A DNA stretch of 62,150 nt from positions 1 through 62,150 of the forward strand of contig CAJTVH010000015.1 in the NCBI GenBank assembly GCA_910579745.1. Reading direction: 5' to 3'. Source of the stretch: an uncultured Clostridia bacterium. Lineage in GTDB: Bacteria > Bacillota > Clostridia > Lachnospirales > CAG-274. The translations under genes and the position numbers were made by a program. Below, in pieces: positions 53,569-62,150 of the stretch. Each line of letters opens with the position of its first letter. Position 1 is the first letter of the stretch. The notes beneath the pieces were generated by a model that was given only the letters and a program-made list of their open reading frames with translations, was not told where the DNA came from and made no database searches.

Positions 53569-54747
53569 CACGCAAATCAATTTTTACCAATAACTCTTAA
53601 AAGATAAGAAGAATCAATTAAACAATCAAGCATAATATTGGAAATAGGTCTTTTTGTTTCTGTTCGCTCTTTAAATAATTTTATCAAATTTATGGCGGCT
53701 TTACGAAACATATTTAAACTTTGCTGAACATATTTATCTTCAATCCTGCACCAATCTTCTTCAAAATGCACGTCTAAAAGCCAGTGCATACTTTCTACAG
53801 ACCATTCCATTCTTGCGTGATGAAGTAATTCTTCTGATGTTAACTTTTTACTTGAAATATAATAATGCCATTCGTCTGTAATTCCTTTTTTGCTTGTAAC
53901 TTCTGTATGAATTGCACCTATACTGCTAAGCCCACGCCATTCATTTTTTTGATTTATCCACTCTATTTGCGATGTCGTATATGCCGTCCTTTTCTCAATT
54001 CGACCGTAATTTTTTTCTGTTTTTGACAATATCTCCATATCTTTTTGTAAATTACTGTCTTGAACATAATCTTCTATATCTTTTTTTAGATTCAAGTGAT
54101 TATCTTTTACACATAACAAATAATCAGCTTTTTGATTTATAATTATTTTTGCTGTTTCTTTTTGACAATTTAATGCGTCTGCCACTATCATTTGCCCGTT
54201 AATATTTAATGTTTTCAGCAGTTCTTGTACCGCCTGTATTTCATTACTTTTTTCATCCGTTGCTTTTTGTGCAAGCGTCAATCCAAGTTCTGAAATTTGT
54301 GCGCTGATTATATGAAGTGGAGTTTCTATTTTTTCCATTCGGTTTGTTGAACATATCGTCTTTCCATCAAGTGAAATAGTCAGTCTTTCTGCGTTTTCCG
54401 GCATAAATGAATATACCCAATTCATAAAACATTTGTTTAGGGTTTCTATTTTTATCATTTTTAACATACATAAAATCCAATAATAACAAGGAATATGCTT
54501 TATTTCGAATTTCTCCTTTAAAAATTCGCTTACTTTACTATTTGCCGACCATTGATATATTTGTCTTACGTTTTTTAGTCCGCACATACTTCCCAATATT
54601 ACTATTGTTACGATTTCTGGTATTCTACAAAAATATCCATTATCCTCTTCTACTGTCTCTACTTCTTCAAAATATTCTGTTATTCCGTTATTTTTCATAA
54701 TATCCATTATATCATATCTGTTATATTTTTTAAAATTGATTTGCGTG
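53569..54747. mobile_element. Insertion sequence of the ISAs1 family, complete
   Basis: The ends CACGCAAATCAATTTT (53569-53584) and its exact reverse complement (54732-54747) are perfect 16-bp terminal inverted repeats. The element is flanked by a 9-bp direct repeat CTGTAATTT (53560-53568 and 54748-54756), the target duplication. Length is 1179 bp and it carries a single intact transposase gene. The clean ends and duplication point to a recent insertion, 83 bases past the surface-protein gene. Confidence 0.93.
53577..54707 (-). CDS. ISAs1-family transposase
   Basis: 376 residues. The DDE catalytic domain shows LTISLDGKTI (first Asp), MIVADALNCQKETA (second Asp) and EWSVESMHWLLDVHFEEDWCRI (the Glu region with the family-typical W-x2-E-x2-HW). 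The N-terminal helical DUF4372-like part is short. Its stop codon lies inside the left terminal repeat. It appears intact and is probably active. Confidence 0.93.
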   Translation of the reverse strand: MDIMKNNGITEYFEEVETVEEDNGYFCRIPEIVTIVILGSMCGLKNVRQIYQWSANSKVSEFLKEKFEIKHIPCYYWILCMLKMIKIETLNKCFMNWVYSFMPENAERLTISLDGKTICSTNRMEKIETPLHIISAQISELGLTLAQKATDEKSNEIQAVQELLKTLNINGQMIVADALNCQKETAKIIINQKADYLLCVKDNHLNLKKDIEDYVQDSNLQKDMEILSKTEKNYGRIEKRTAYTTSQIEWINQKNEWRGLSSIGAIHTEVTSKKGITDEWHYYISSKKLTSEELLHHARMEWSVESMHWLLDVHFEEDWCRIEDKYVQQSLNMFRKAAINLIKLFKERTETKRPISNIMLDCLIDSSYLLRVIGKN

Positions 54748-54830
54748 CTGTAATTTATAGGACAAATGTAATTAAAAATAATTTATTGTAAAAAAACACT
54801 AAAAAAATAACTCTTAATTTAACATTTATG

Positions 54831-57800
54831 TTAATATCCGGTTTTAGGAAGTTTACCGCCTACTGCATAAATTGTAGTAAGCCAGGTGCTATTGCCGATT
54901 ACCCATTCACCTTGATATTTTCCGCCTATATCGGCTTTGTTAGCGAATTGTAAACCGTTAGGAAGATTTCTCTGAATATACATATAAACTTTTGGCTGTT
55001 CAACCTGTGCAAATCCGGCTTTAACAGTACCAAACATAAGGCTGAAACTTGTTACATATTCATCGCTCGCAAGTCCTATTTCAGCGTTTGTACAGCCTAC
55101 AACATTGTTTTGTGTAGTTGACAGATTATCAGCGATAACCTTTGTATTGCCTTTATTTGTTGTAACCATAACTTTATATTTTAATGCCTGATTATAAGTT
55201 CCTGTTACGATTTTTGTAACTCTGCCTGCGTTTGTTGGAATTACATCTCTCCAGAAAAAGTCTGTAAGAGGAACAGAAGAAGTATTCTGAACCGCTTTAA
55301 TATCATAGCAGATTGTACTGTTTGGAGTAGCTTGAATATTTCCGGTTTTCTTTATAGAAACGCCTGTATTTGCGCTGTAATTCAAAAATTCCTGCTTGAT
55401 AATTTGTGTTGCAAACTCTATTTCTATATCAAGCTGTTTATTTGAAAGACGGTAGTTATCTGGCGCTTTAACTTCTTTTACGATATATCTTCCGATAGGC
55501 AAAGGATTTGAAACCGCTTTTCCGTCATTACCCGATACAAAACGGTCTGCCATATTTCCTGATTTATAGGAATATACTTCAAATATTGCTCCCGCAAGTG
55601 GTGTTCCTGCCGGAAGTCCGTTTACTTGATTATCGTCTGCTGATAATTTTGTGAGCTGAATCTGTCCCATTTGCGGAGTATTAGTCCATATAATTTCTGT
55701 AACTTGTCCGGCTTTAAATTCAACGGTTTTAGGCATTTCATCAAGGTAATAACCGTCTGCCGCTCTTGTTTCACGAATTGTATAGCGACCCTCCGGAAGT
55801 TCTGACGGCAAGTCAACAATACCGTTATTATCAGTGTAATATGTTCCAACAACTTTGTTATTTGCGTCAAATACCATAAATTCAACATTGTAGATAGGCG
55901 CTTTTGTTACAGAATCGACTTTTACAATGCGTATTCCTGCTTTTTGAGTGTTGGTTAATTTAAGTGCTGCCTGTTTTCCGTCAGTTACTGTAACAGTATG
56001 AACATCAGTATCAAGTATATAACCGTCTAAGGCTTGTATTTCAATAACGTGATATTCTCCGGGAGCAAGGTTATTTATTCTTATTCTTCCATTTTTGTCG
56101 GTTACGTAAGAGCCGGAAATATCACCGTTTGCTTTTGTGTTTTTATTTGGACTGTTGTTTTCAGTATCAGGTTGATTTTGGTCAATAATTCTTGATGTTA
56201 CTCTTTCTCCGTTTGCCTTTTTAATATCGAAAACAACGCCTTCGAGGGGTTCTCCTGTGTTTTCATCAGTTTTTACAATCAAAAGACTTGAACAAGGCTT
56301 ATTAAGCACTTCAAGAACAGTATTTTTTCCCGATTTTACTTCAACCATTTTGGGTTCTGCGTCAATGAAATAATCGTCAGCGGCTTTTGTTTCTGTAACA
56401 TAATAAGTGCCATCTTCAAGGTCGGGAATATAAATTTGTCCGTTTCTGTCTGTTTTAAATGTATATCCTCTTACGCCGTTTTCGACCTTTTCACCGTTCA
56501 TTTTGGTAACAATAAACTCAACACCGGAAATAGGTTCTTTTGTTACAGAGTCTAATTTGAGAATTTTAAGTCCCGCAAGCGGTTTATTTGCAAAAGTTAC
56601 AACTGTTGGCATATCTGTTTTAACTTGTACAGTTTTAGGTGTTTCGTCTAAAATGTAATTTTCCGGTGCTTTTATTTCTTTGACAATATAATAATCTGGA
56701 GAAAGGTTAGGAATGTTGATAAAACCTTGTGCGTCAGTTACAAAATCTGTACCGTTTTCGTTTGTATAGATTTTTTCGCCGTTTTGCTTTTCAATAGTAA
56801 ATTTTGCTCCCGCAAGCGGTTTGCCTGTTATCTCGTCAATTTTCTTTATTTGAAGTCCCGCAAGTTTTTTATTCTCAAAAACGATTTTTAAGAATTGATT
56901 GCCTGTTATTTCAACATCTTTTGGAGTTTCATCAATCATATAACCGTCAGGCGCTTTTGTTTCGGCAATTTTGTACCAGCCGTTATCTAAACTGTCAACA
57001 ATTATAACTCCGCTTTTATCGGTAGTATATTCACCGATAATATCTCCCGATTTTTTGTAAACTGTAAACTTTGCTCCGGAAAGAGGCTCGCCTGTTGCAG
57101 AGTCTTTTTTAATAATCTGAAAACCGCTTTTATATTTATTTTTAAATGTTACTAAAGTCGGAGTGCCTGTTTTTACCTCAACGGTTTTTGGAGCAGAGTC
57201 AAGAATATAATTTTTAGGCGCTTTTACTTCTGTAACAATGTAATAATCAGGCTGTAAATTTGGAACATTTACAAATCCCGATTCATCAGTAACATAAGTA
57301 TCGCCAATTTTTTCACCGTTCTGCTTTGTTACGGTAAATTCTGCTCCTGCTAATGCTGCACCGCTGACCTCATCAATTTTTTTAATTTCTATTCCTGTCA
57401 GTTTTTTATTCTCAAAAACAATTTTCAAGAACTGATTGCCTGTTATTTCAACATCTTTTGGAGTTTCATCAATCATATAACCGTCAGGCGCTTTTGTTTC
57501 GGCAATTTTGTACCAGCCGTTATCTAAACTGTCAACAATTATAACGCCGTTTTTATCGGTAGTATATTCACCGATAATATCTCCCGATTTTTTATAAACT
57601 GTAAACTTTGCTCCGGAAAGAGGCTCGCCTGTTGCAGAGTCTTTTTTAATAATCTGAAAACCGCTTTTATACTTGTTTTTGAATGTTACTAAAGTCGGAG
57701 TGCCTGTTTTTACCTCAACGGTTTTTGGAGTAGAGTCAAGAATATAATTTTTAGGCGCTTTTACTTCTGTAACAATGTAATAATCAGGCTGTAAATTTGG

Positions 57801-60800
57801 AACATTTACAAATCCCGATTCATCAGTAATGTAGGTATCGCCAATTTTTTCACCATTTTGTTTTGTTACTGTAAATTCTGCTCCCGCAAGTGCAGCACCA
57901 CTAACATCATCAATTTTCTTAATTTCTATTCCCGTCAGTTTTTTATTTTCAAAAACAATTTTCAAGAACTGATTGCCTGTTATTTCAACATCTTTTAGTG
58001 TTTCATCAATCATATAACCGTCAGGCGCTTTTGTTTCGGCAATTTTATACCAGCCGTTCTCTAAGCTGTCTACAATTATAACTCCGCTTTTATCGGTAGT
58101 ATATTCACCGATAATATCTCCCGACTTTTTATAGACTGTAAATTTTGCACCCGAAAGCGGTTCTCCTGTTGCAGAGTCTTTCTTAATAATCTGAAAACCG
58201 CTCTTATACTTATTTGTAAATGTTACAATGGTTGGTGCATCTGTTTTTACTTCAACTGTTTTTGGGGTATTATTGAGCAAATATCCTTTAGGTGCTTTTA
58301 CCTCTGTTACAACATAATATCCGGGTTGTAAGTTAGGAATATTGGCAAATCCGGATTTATCTGTTGTATAAACATCTCCAATTTTTTCTCCATTTTGCTT
58401 TGTTACAGTAAATTCTGCACCAGCAAGAGCTGCACCACTAACTTCGTCAATTTTCTTGATTTGTATCCCTGTCAGTTTTTTATTTGTAAATGTTACAAGT
58501 GCAGGTGTTTCTGTTTTAACTTCAACCGTTTTTGGTGTTTCATCAAGAAAATATCCGTCAGGTGCTTGTATTTCTCTTACAACATACCAATCAGGAGCAA
58601 GAGTAGAAATATTTATCAGACCGTCTTTGTCTGTTGAATACTCACCGATAATTTGACCGTCTTGTTTTTCAACTTTGAATTTTGCTCCCGCAAGCGGTTC
58701 TCCTGTCTTATCATTTACTTTCTTAATAATAAGACTCGTCAATTTTTCATTAGGAAATTCAAGTGTTATAGTTTTTGTATGATTAATCTCAAAATCCTTT
58801 GCAGCCTCAACAAGTTTATAGCCATTTGGTGCTTTTACTTCAACTGCCGAATACCAGCCTGTTTCAAGATTGTCAATCTGAATCAAGCCTTTATCATCAG
58901 TTTTGTATTCCCCAATAACATCACCAGATTTTTTTGTTACTTTGAAAATCGCTCCCGAAAGAGGTTCTTTTGTTGATGTATCATATTTCTTAATTACTAA
59001 ACTTGACATAGGATTGTTTTCAAAAGTAACTTTAACAAACTGGTTATTAGTAATTTCAACATCTTTTGGCGTTTCATCAAGAATATAACCGTCAGGGGCT
59101 TTTGTTTCAACAATTTTTATCCAGCCGGGTACAAGATTATCAATAATAATTACGCCGTCTGCGTCTGTTTCATACTTTCCAATTTCCTCGCCGGATTTCT
59201 TGTATACCTTAAATTCAGCGTGTTTTAAGGGCTGTTTTGTATTGCTGTCAATTTTTATAATCTGCAATCCGCTCTTTTTGTTATTGAAAATTTCAAGTGT
59301 ACAAGTTTTTCCGTACTCAATTTCAATAGTCTGTGCTTTATTTTCGAGTATATAGCCATTTGGAGCTTTTGTTTCCTCAACAATATAAGTTCCTTTAGGC
59401 AAGTTTGGTATTTTAATTAAACCTTTTTCATCGGTAGTAAAGAAACCGTTTTTTTCGCCTATAACACTGCCTTTTGATGTTGTAACCTTAAATTCAGCAT
59501 TTGCCAAAGGTTCTTTTGAAACAGCGTCAAGTTTCTTAATAACAAGTGTTCCATAAGGGTAATTGTCAAAAGATAATTTTTGTGTTTTTCCGTCAGGCTT
59601 AACCTCAATAGTTTTAGGAGTATCATTCAAGGCATAATTTTCCGGTGCCTGTATTTCTGTAACAACATAACTTCCTGGTGCAATGTTATTAATTAAGATT
59701 TCACCTTTACTATTTGTTGTATATTCGCCGTTAGAGTTTCCAACAACTTTACCATCATTATCAGTAATTTTAAACTTAGCGTTTGCAAGAGGTTCTTTTG
59801 TTATCCCGTCAACCTTTGTAATGAGTACAGCACCATAAGGGTAATTATCAAAAGATAACTTTTGTGTCTTTCCGTCAGGCTTAACTTCAATAGTTTTAGG
59901 AGTATCATTCAAAGCATAGTTTTCCGGTGCCTGTATTTCTGTAACAACATAACTTCCTGGTGCAATGTTATTAATTAAGATTTCACCTTTACTATTTGTT
60001 GTATATTCGCCGTTAGAGTTTCCAACAGCTTTACCATCATTATCAGTAATTTTAAACTTAGCGTTTGCAAGAGGTTCTTTTGTTATCCCGTCAACTTTTG
60101 TAATGAGTACAGCACCATAAGGGTAATTATCAAAAGATAACTTTTGTGTCTTTCCGTCAGGCTTAACTTCAATAGTTTTAGGAGTATCATTCAAAGCATA
60201 GTTTTCCGGTGCCTGTATTTCTGTAACAACATAACTTCCAGGTACAATGTTATTAATCAAAATTTCACCCTTGCTGTTTGTGGTATATTCACCGTTAGAG
60301 TTTCCAACAGCTTTACCGTTATTATCAGTGATTTTAAACTTAGCGTTTGCAAGAGGTTCTTTTGTTATTCCGTCAACTTTTGTAATGAGTACAGCACCAT
60401 AAGGATAATTGTCAAATGACAATGTATATGTTTTTCCGTCTGTTCCTACTTCTACCGTTTTTGAAGTGTTGTTTGTTACATAATTCTCCGGCGCCTGTAT
60501 TTCCGTAACAACATAACTTCCGGGTTTTACATTATTGATTAAAATTTCACCATTAATGTTTGTTGTATATTCACCGTTTCCAACAGCCGCACCGGAATTG
60601 TCAGTAACCTTAAATTTAGCATTTGCCAAAGGTTTTTTAGTTACTCCGTCCGTTTTTGTTATGAGAATTGAACCGTAAGGATAATTTGAAAATGTAAATT
60701 CCAATACGGTTGTTCCGTCTGTTTTCAAAAAACCGTTTTGCTGACTGTTTTCAGATATTAAATAATTTTGGGGAGCCTGAACTTCTTTAACAACATAATA

Positions 60801-62150
60801 TCCGGGTTCAAGACCTGTAATAACTACAATACCGGAATTATCTGTTGTATATCTTCCTATATTTGTTCCGGGTACTCCTGATACCTGTTCATCAGCACGA
60901 TATAATTCAAATGACGCTCCCGCAAGCAATTCTCCTGTTATTGCGTCAGTCTTTTTTATAACTATACTGTTTAGAGGAAAATTCCAGCCTTCGCCTTGTG
61001 AATAATATTTACTGCCCGAAGAATATTCTATTTTTGAATTTGTTACTTGTGTGTTTGAAATGGCTTGCTGTTTATTTGGCAGTGTATTTGAAACAGGTAA
61101 TTTTATATTATTACTGTTTAAAATATTATTTGCTGATGGCTGTTTTGACTGATAATATTTATCCATTTCAGGCAAATAAGCATTTTCGCCTTTATCAACA
61201 TATATTCTTGTAACAGGGTTTTTAGGTAAAGAAAAGCCTATTGCCGGCATAGTTTCAGTTAAAATATACCAGCCTGCATTAACTTTAGGAATAATAATCT
61301 GACCGTTTTCGTCTGTTTTATATGAGCCGATAGTTTTAATTCCGCCGTTTGGCATTTCATATTCAACTTTAAAAGTCGCTCCCTTTATGGGCTTGCCCGT
61401 TAGACCGTTGCTTTTCAAAAAAACAAGAACAGGTTTTCTTATGTTATCGAATTTTAAAGTCTTAGTTGTTCCCCACTCTAAGGCAATTTCTTTTGATTCT
61501 GTATATAAGTCATAGCCATCAGGCGGCATAAATTCTTCAACTTTATAAATTGTCTTGTCTAAATTCTCAATAAGAATTTCGCCTTTTTCATCAGTTATAT
61601 ACTCATTTACAGTTTTGTCCTCAACCTTTGTAACTCTAAATTCAGCATTTTTAAGAGGCTGACCTGTTGCAGCATCAACTTTTAAAATGCGAAGTTTAGG
61701 TTTTGCTTTGTTAGTAAAAACAAGCTGTTTGCATTTTCCCCATTCAAGCTGTATATCTTTGTGTTGATTTTCAAGAAGATAGCCAGCCGGAGCAACAATT
61801 TCCTCGACTGTATAAATCTTATCTTCCAAATCGGTAATAAGAATACGACCGTTTTCATCTGTTACATATTCGCTTGTGGTTTTGTTTTCAGTTTGAGTAA
61901 TACGAAACTTAGCGCCCTTTAAAGGTTCTTTAGTTTTCTCGTCAATTTTAAGAATTTCAAGACTTGGTTTTGCTTTATTTGTAAATATAAGCTGTTTAGT
62001 CATTCCCCATTCAAGCTGTATATCCTTGTGCTGATTTTCAAGAAGATAACCAGTAGGAGCAATAATTTCCTCAACTGTATAAATCTTATCTTCCAAATCG
62101 GTAATAAGAATACGACCGTTTTCATCTGTTACATATTCGCTTGTGGTTTT
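54831..62150 (-). CDS. Giant Cna-B/SpaA-repeat surface protein, N-terminus outside window
   Basis: At least 2439 residues; the frame stays open to the right edge, so the signal peptide is missing here. It is built from about 23 Cna-B/SpaA-like beta-sandwich units of 80-100 residues, each with an I-x-K-x-D start, T-x-x-G-x-I in the middle and V-x-E-x-x-A-P-x-G-Y, with the Lys and Glu expected for internal isopeptide bonds. A Ser/Asn-rich linker lies near 61000-61200. A C-terminal non-repeat domain of about 180 residues ends in KLPKTGY and stop: a sortase motif without the usual hydrophobic helix and basic tail. It is probably a cell-surface adhesin or stalk. Adjacent repeats are nearly identical in DNA. 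Confidence 0.9.
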   Translation of the reverse strand, partial: KTTSEYVTDENGRILITDLEDKIYTVEEIIAPTGYLLENQHKDIQLEWGMTKQLIFTNKAKPSLEILKIDEKTKEPLKGAKFRITQTENKTTSEYVTDENGRILITDLEDKIYTVEEIVAPAGYLLENQHKDIQLEWGKCKQLVFTNKAKPKLRILKVDAATGQPLKNAEFRVTKVEDKTVNEYITDEKGEILIENLDKTIYKVEEFMPPDGYDLYTESKEIALEWGTTKTLKFDNIRKPVLVFLKSNGLTGKPIKGATFKVEYEMPNGGIKTIGSYKTDENGQIIIPKVNAGWYILTETMPAIGFSLPKNPVTRIYVDKGENAYLPEMDKYYQSKQPSANNILNSNNIKLPVSNTLPNKQQAISNTQVTNSKIEYSSGSKYYSQGEGWNFPLNSIVIKKTDAITGELLAGASFELYRADEQVSGVPGTNIGRYTTDNSGIVVITGLEPGYYVVKEVQAPQNYLISENSQQNGFLKTDGTTVLEFTFSNYPYGSILITKTDGVTKKPLANAKFKVTDNSGAAVGNGEYTTNINGEILINNVKPGSYVVTEIQAPENYVTNNTSKTVEVGTDGKTYTLSFDNYPYGAVLITKVDGITKEPLANAKFKITDNNGKAVGNSNGEYTTNSKGEILINNIVPGSYVVTEIQAPENYALNDTPKTIEVKPDGKTQKLSFDNYPYGAVLITKVDGITKEPLANAKFKITDNDGKAVGNSNGEYTTNSKGEILINNIAPGSYVVTEIQAPENYALNDTPKTIEVKPDGKTQKLSFDNYPYGAVLITKVDGITKEPLANAKFKITDNDGKVVGNSNGEYTTNSKGEILINNIAPGSYVVTEIQAPENYALNDTPKTIEVKPDGKTQKLSFDNYPYGTLVIKKLDAVSKEPLANAEFKVTTSKGSVIGEKNGFFTTDEKGLIKIPNLPKGTYIVEETKAPNGYILENKAQTIEIEYGKTCTLEIFNNKKSGLQIIKIDSNTKQPLKHAEFKVYKKSGEEIGKYETDADGVIIIDNLVPGWIKIVETKAPDGYILDETPKDVEITNNQFVKVTFENNPMSSLVIKKYDTSTKEPLSGAIFKVTKKSGDVIGEYKTDDKGLIQIDNLETGWYSAVEVKAPNGYKLVEAAKDFEINHTKTITLEFPNEKLTSLIIKKVNDKTGEPLAGAKFKVEKQDGQIIGEYSTDKDGLINISTLAPDWYVVREIQAPDGYFLDETPKTVEVKTETPALVTFTNKKLTGIQIKKIDEVSGAALAGAEFTVTKQNGEKIGDVYTTDKSGFANIPNLQPGYYVVTEVKAPKGYLLNNTPKTVEVKTDAPTIVTFTNKYKSGFQIIKKDSATGEPLSGAKFTVYKKSGDIIGEYTTDKSGVIIVDSLENGWYKIAETKAPDGYMIDETLKDVEITGNQFLKIVFENKKLTGIEIKKIDDVSGAALAGAEFTVTKQNGEKIGDTYITDESGFVNVPNLQPDYYIVTEVKAPKNYILDSTPKTVEVKTGTPTLVTFKNKYKSGFQIIKKDSATGEPLSGAKFTVYKKSGDIIGEYTTDKNGVIIVDSLDNGWYKIAETKAPDGYMIDETPKDVEITGNQFLKIVFENKKLTGIEIKKIDEVSGAALAGAEFTVTKQNGEKIGDTYVTDESGFVNVPNLQPDYYIVTEVKAPKNYILDSAPKTVEVKTGTPTLVTFKNKYKSGFQIIKKDSATGEPLSGAKFTVYKKSGDIIGEYTTDKSGVIIVDSLDNGWYKIAETKAPDGYMIDETPKDVEITGNQFLKIVFENKKLAGLQIKKIDEITGKPLAGAKFTIEKQNGEKIYTNENGTDFVTDAQGFINIPNLSPDYYIVKEIKAPENYILDETPKTVQVKTDMPTVVTFANKPLAGLKILKLDSVTKEPISGVEFIVTKMNGEKVENGVRGYTFKTDRNGQIYIPDLEDGTYYVTETKAADDYFIDAEPKMVEVKSGKNTVLEVLNKPCSSLLIVKTDENTGEPLEGVVFDIKKANGERVTSRIIDQNQPDTENNSPNKNTKANGDISGSYVTDKNGRIRINNLAPGEYHVIEIQALDGYILDTDVHTVTVTDGKQAALKLTNTQKAGIRIVKVDSVTKAPIYNVEFMVFDANNKVVGTYYTDNNGIVDLPSELPEGRYTIRETRAADGYYLDEMPKTVEFKAGQVTEIIWTNTPQMGQIQLTKLSADDNQVNGLPAGTPLAGAIFEVYSYKSGNMADRFVSGNDGKAVSNPLPIGRYIVKEVKAPDNYRLSNKQLDIEIEFATQIIKQEFLNYSANTGVSIKKTGNIQATPNSTICYDIKAVQNTSSVPLTDFFWRDVIPTNAGRVTKIVTGTYNQALKYKVMVTTNKGNTKVIADNLSTTQNNVVGCTNAEIGLASDEYVTSFSLMFGTVKAGFAQVEQPKVYMYIQRNLPNGLQFANKADIGGKYQGEWVIGNSTWLTTIYAVGGKLPKTGY
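56864..58475 (-). repeat. Three copies of a 537-bp two-domain repeat in the surface-protein gene
   Basis: The same junction sequence recurs at 56864, 57401, 57938 and 58475, exactly 537 bp (179 codons) apart. Each unit encodes one KIDEVSGAALAGAEF-type and one KDSATGEPLSGAKF-type Cna-B domain. DNA identity is high, implying recent expansion. Confidence 0.85.
59551..60396 (-). repeat. Three tandem 282-bp repeats in the surface-protein gene
   Basis: The CCATAAGG junction recurs at 59551, 59833, 60115 and 60397, exactly 282 bp (94 codons) apart. Each unit is one TKVDGITKEPLANAKF-type domain, almost identical at the DNA level. Confidence 0.85.

Noticed and set aside
59551..60396. Regular repeats as a CRISPR array
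   Set aside because: Units are 282 bp coding repeats in frame with the surface protein, without spacers.

Overview
The window looks like DNA from a low-GC Gram-positive anaerobe of the class Clostridia. The DNA is strongly AT-rich and the ribosome binding sites are GGAGG-type. It carries oxygen-sensitive iron-sulfur enzymes, a dockerin-type module, Cna-B/SpaA-type surface repeats ending in LPKTG, and the usual gene set of clostridial integrative elements. No rRNA, tRNA or CRISPR array was seen.

Layout. (1) 1-1320: the 5' part of a group II intron on the minus strand. It sits in a decayed fragment of an ICE-type helicase gene; a full-length relative lies at 39125-49624. (2) 1740-15500: a resident-looking redox region. 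Two paralogous LysR regulators flank or divide two operons. The first is small protein / aldo-keto reductase / secreted alpha-beta hydrolase / FMN reductase. The second is a five-gene operon: a Cys-depleted 2-hydroxyacyl-CoA-dehydratase-like subunit, a membrane polyferredoxin, a Cys-complete double-cubane-type subunit, its ATP-dependent activator, and a CcdA-like membrane protein. A hexapeptide acetyltransferase and an unusual lipoprotein (DUF362 + flavodoxin + dockerin) follow. (3) 15500-16680: two inverted-repeat structures, a broken gene, and a palindrome that may mark the end of an integrated element. (4) 16680 to at least 52212: an integrative mobile element. It has three tandem large serine recombinases, a HTH/sigma pair, oriT-mobC-relaxase, a defence cargo (SNF2 helicase, type III Mod and Res), small accessory genes, a secreted nuclease, a resolvase, a 3499-residue primase/methylase/helicase polyprotein, and parAB. 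(5) 52300-62150: a GNAT-like gene, a small inverted-repeat element, an intact ISAs1-type IS with a 9-bp target duplication, and a giant Cna-B repeat surface protein that runs off the right edge. The conjugation ATPases and mating-channel genes expected for a full ICE are not here and would lie outside, if present.

How it works together. The mobile element has excision (serine recombinases), transfer initiation (MobC/relaxase/oriT), maintenance (ParAB, RHH protein) and cargo (restriction, nuclease). The redox region looks like an electron chain. The membrane polyferredoxin and the CcdA-like protein handle electrons or thiols at the membrane, and the activator ATPase drives low-potential electrons into a heteromeric double-cubane-type reductase. 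The substrate is unknown.

The most striking observation is a TnpV-like gene with its own ribosome binding site, read in a different frame inside the giant helicase gene (48304-48801). Next are the asymmetric double-cubane pair and the DUF362-flavodoxin-dockerin lipoprotein.
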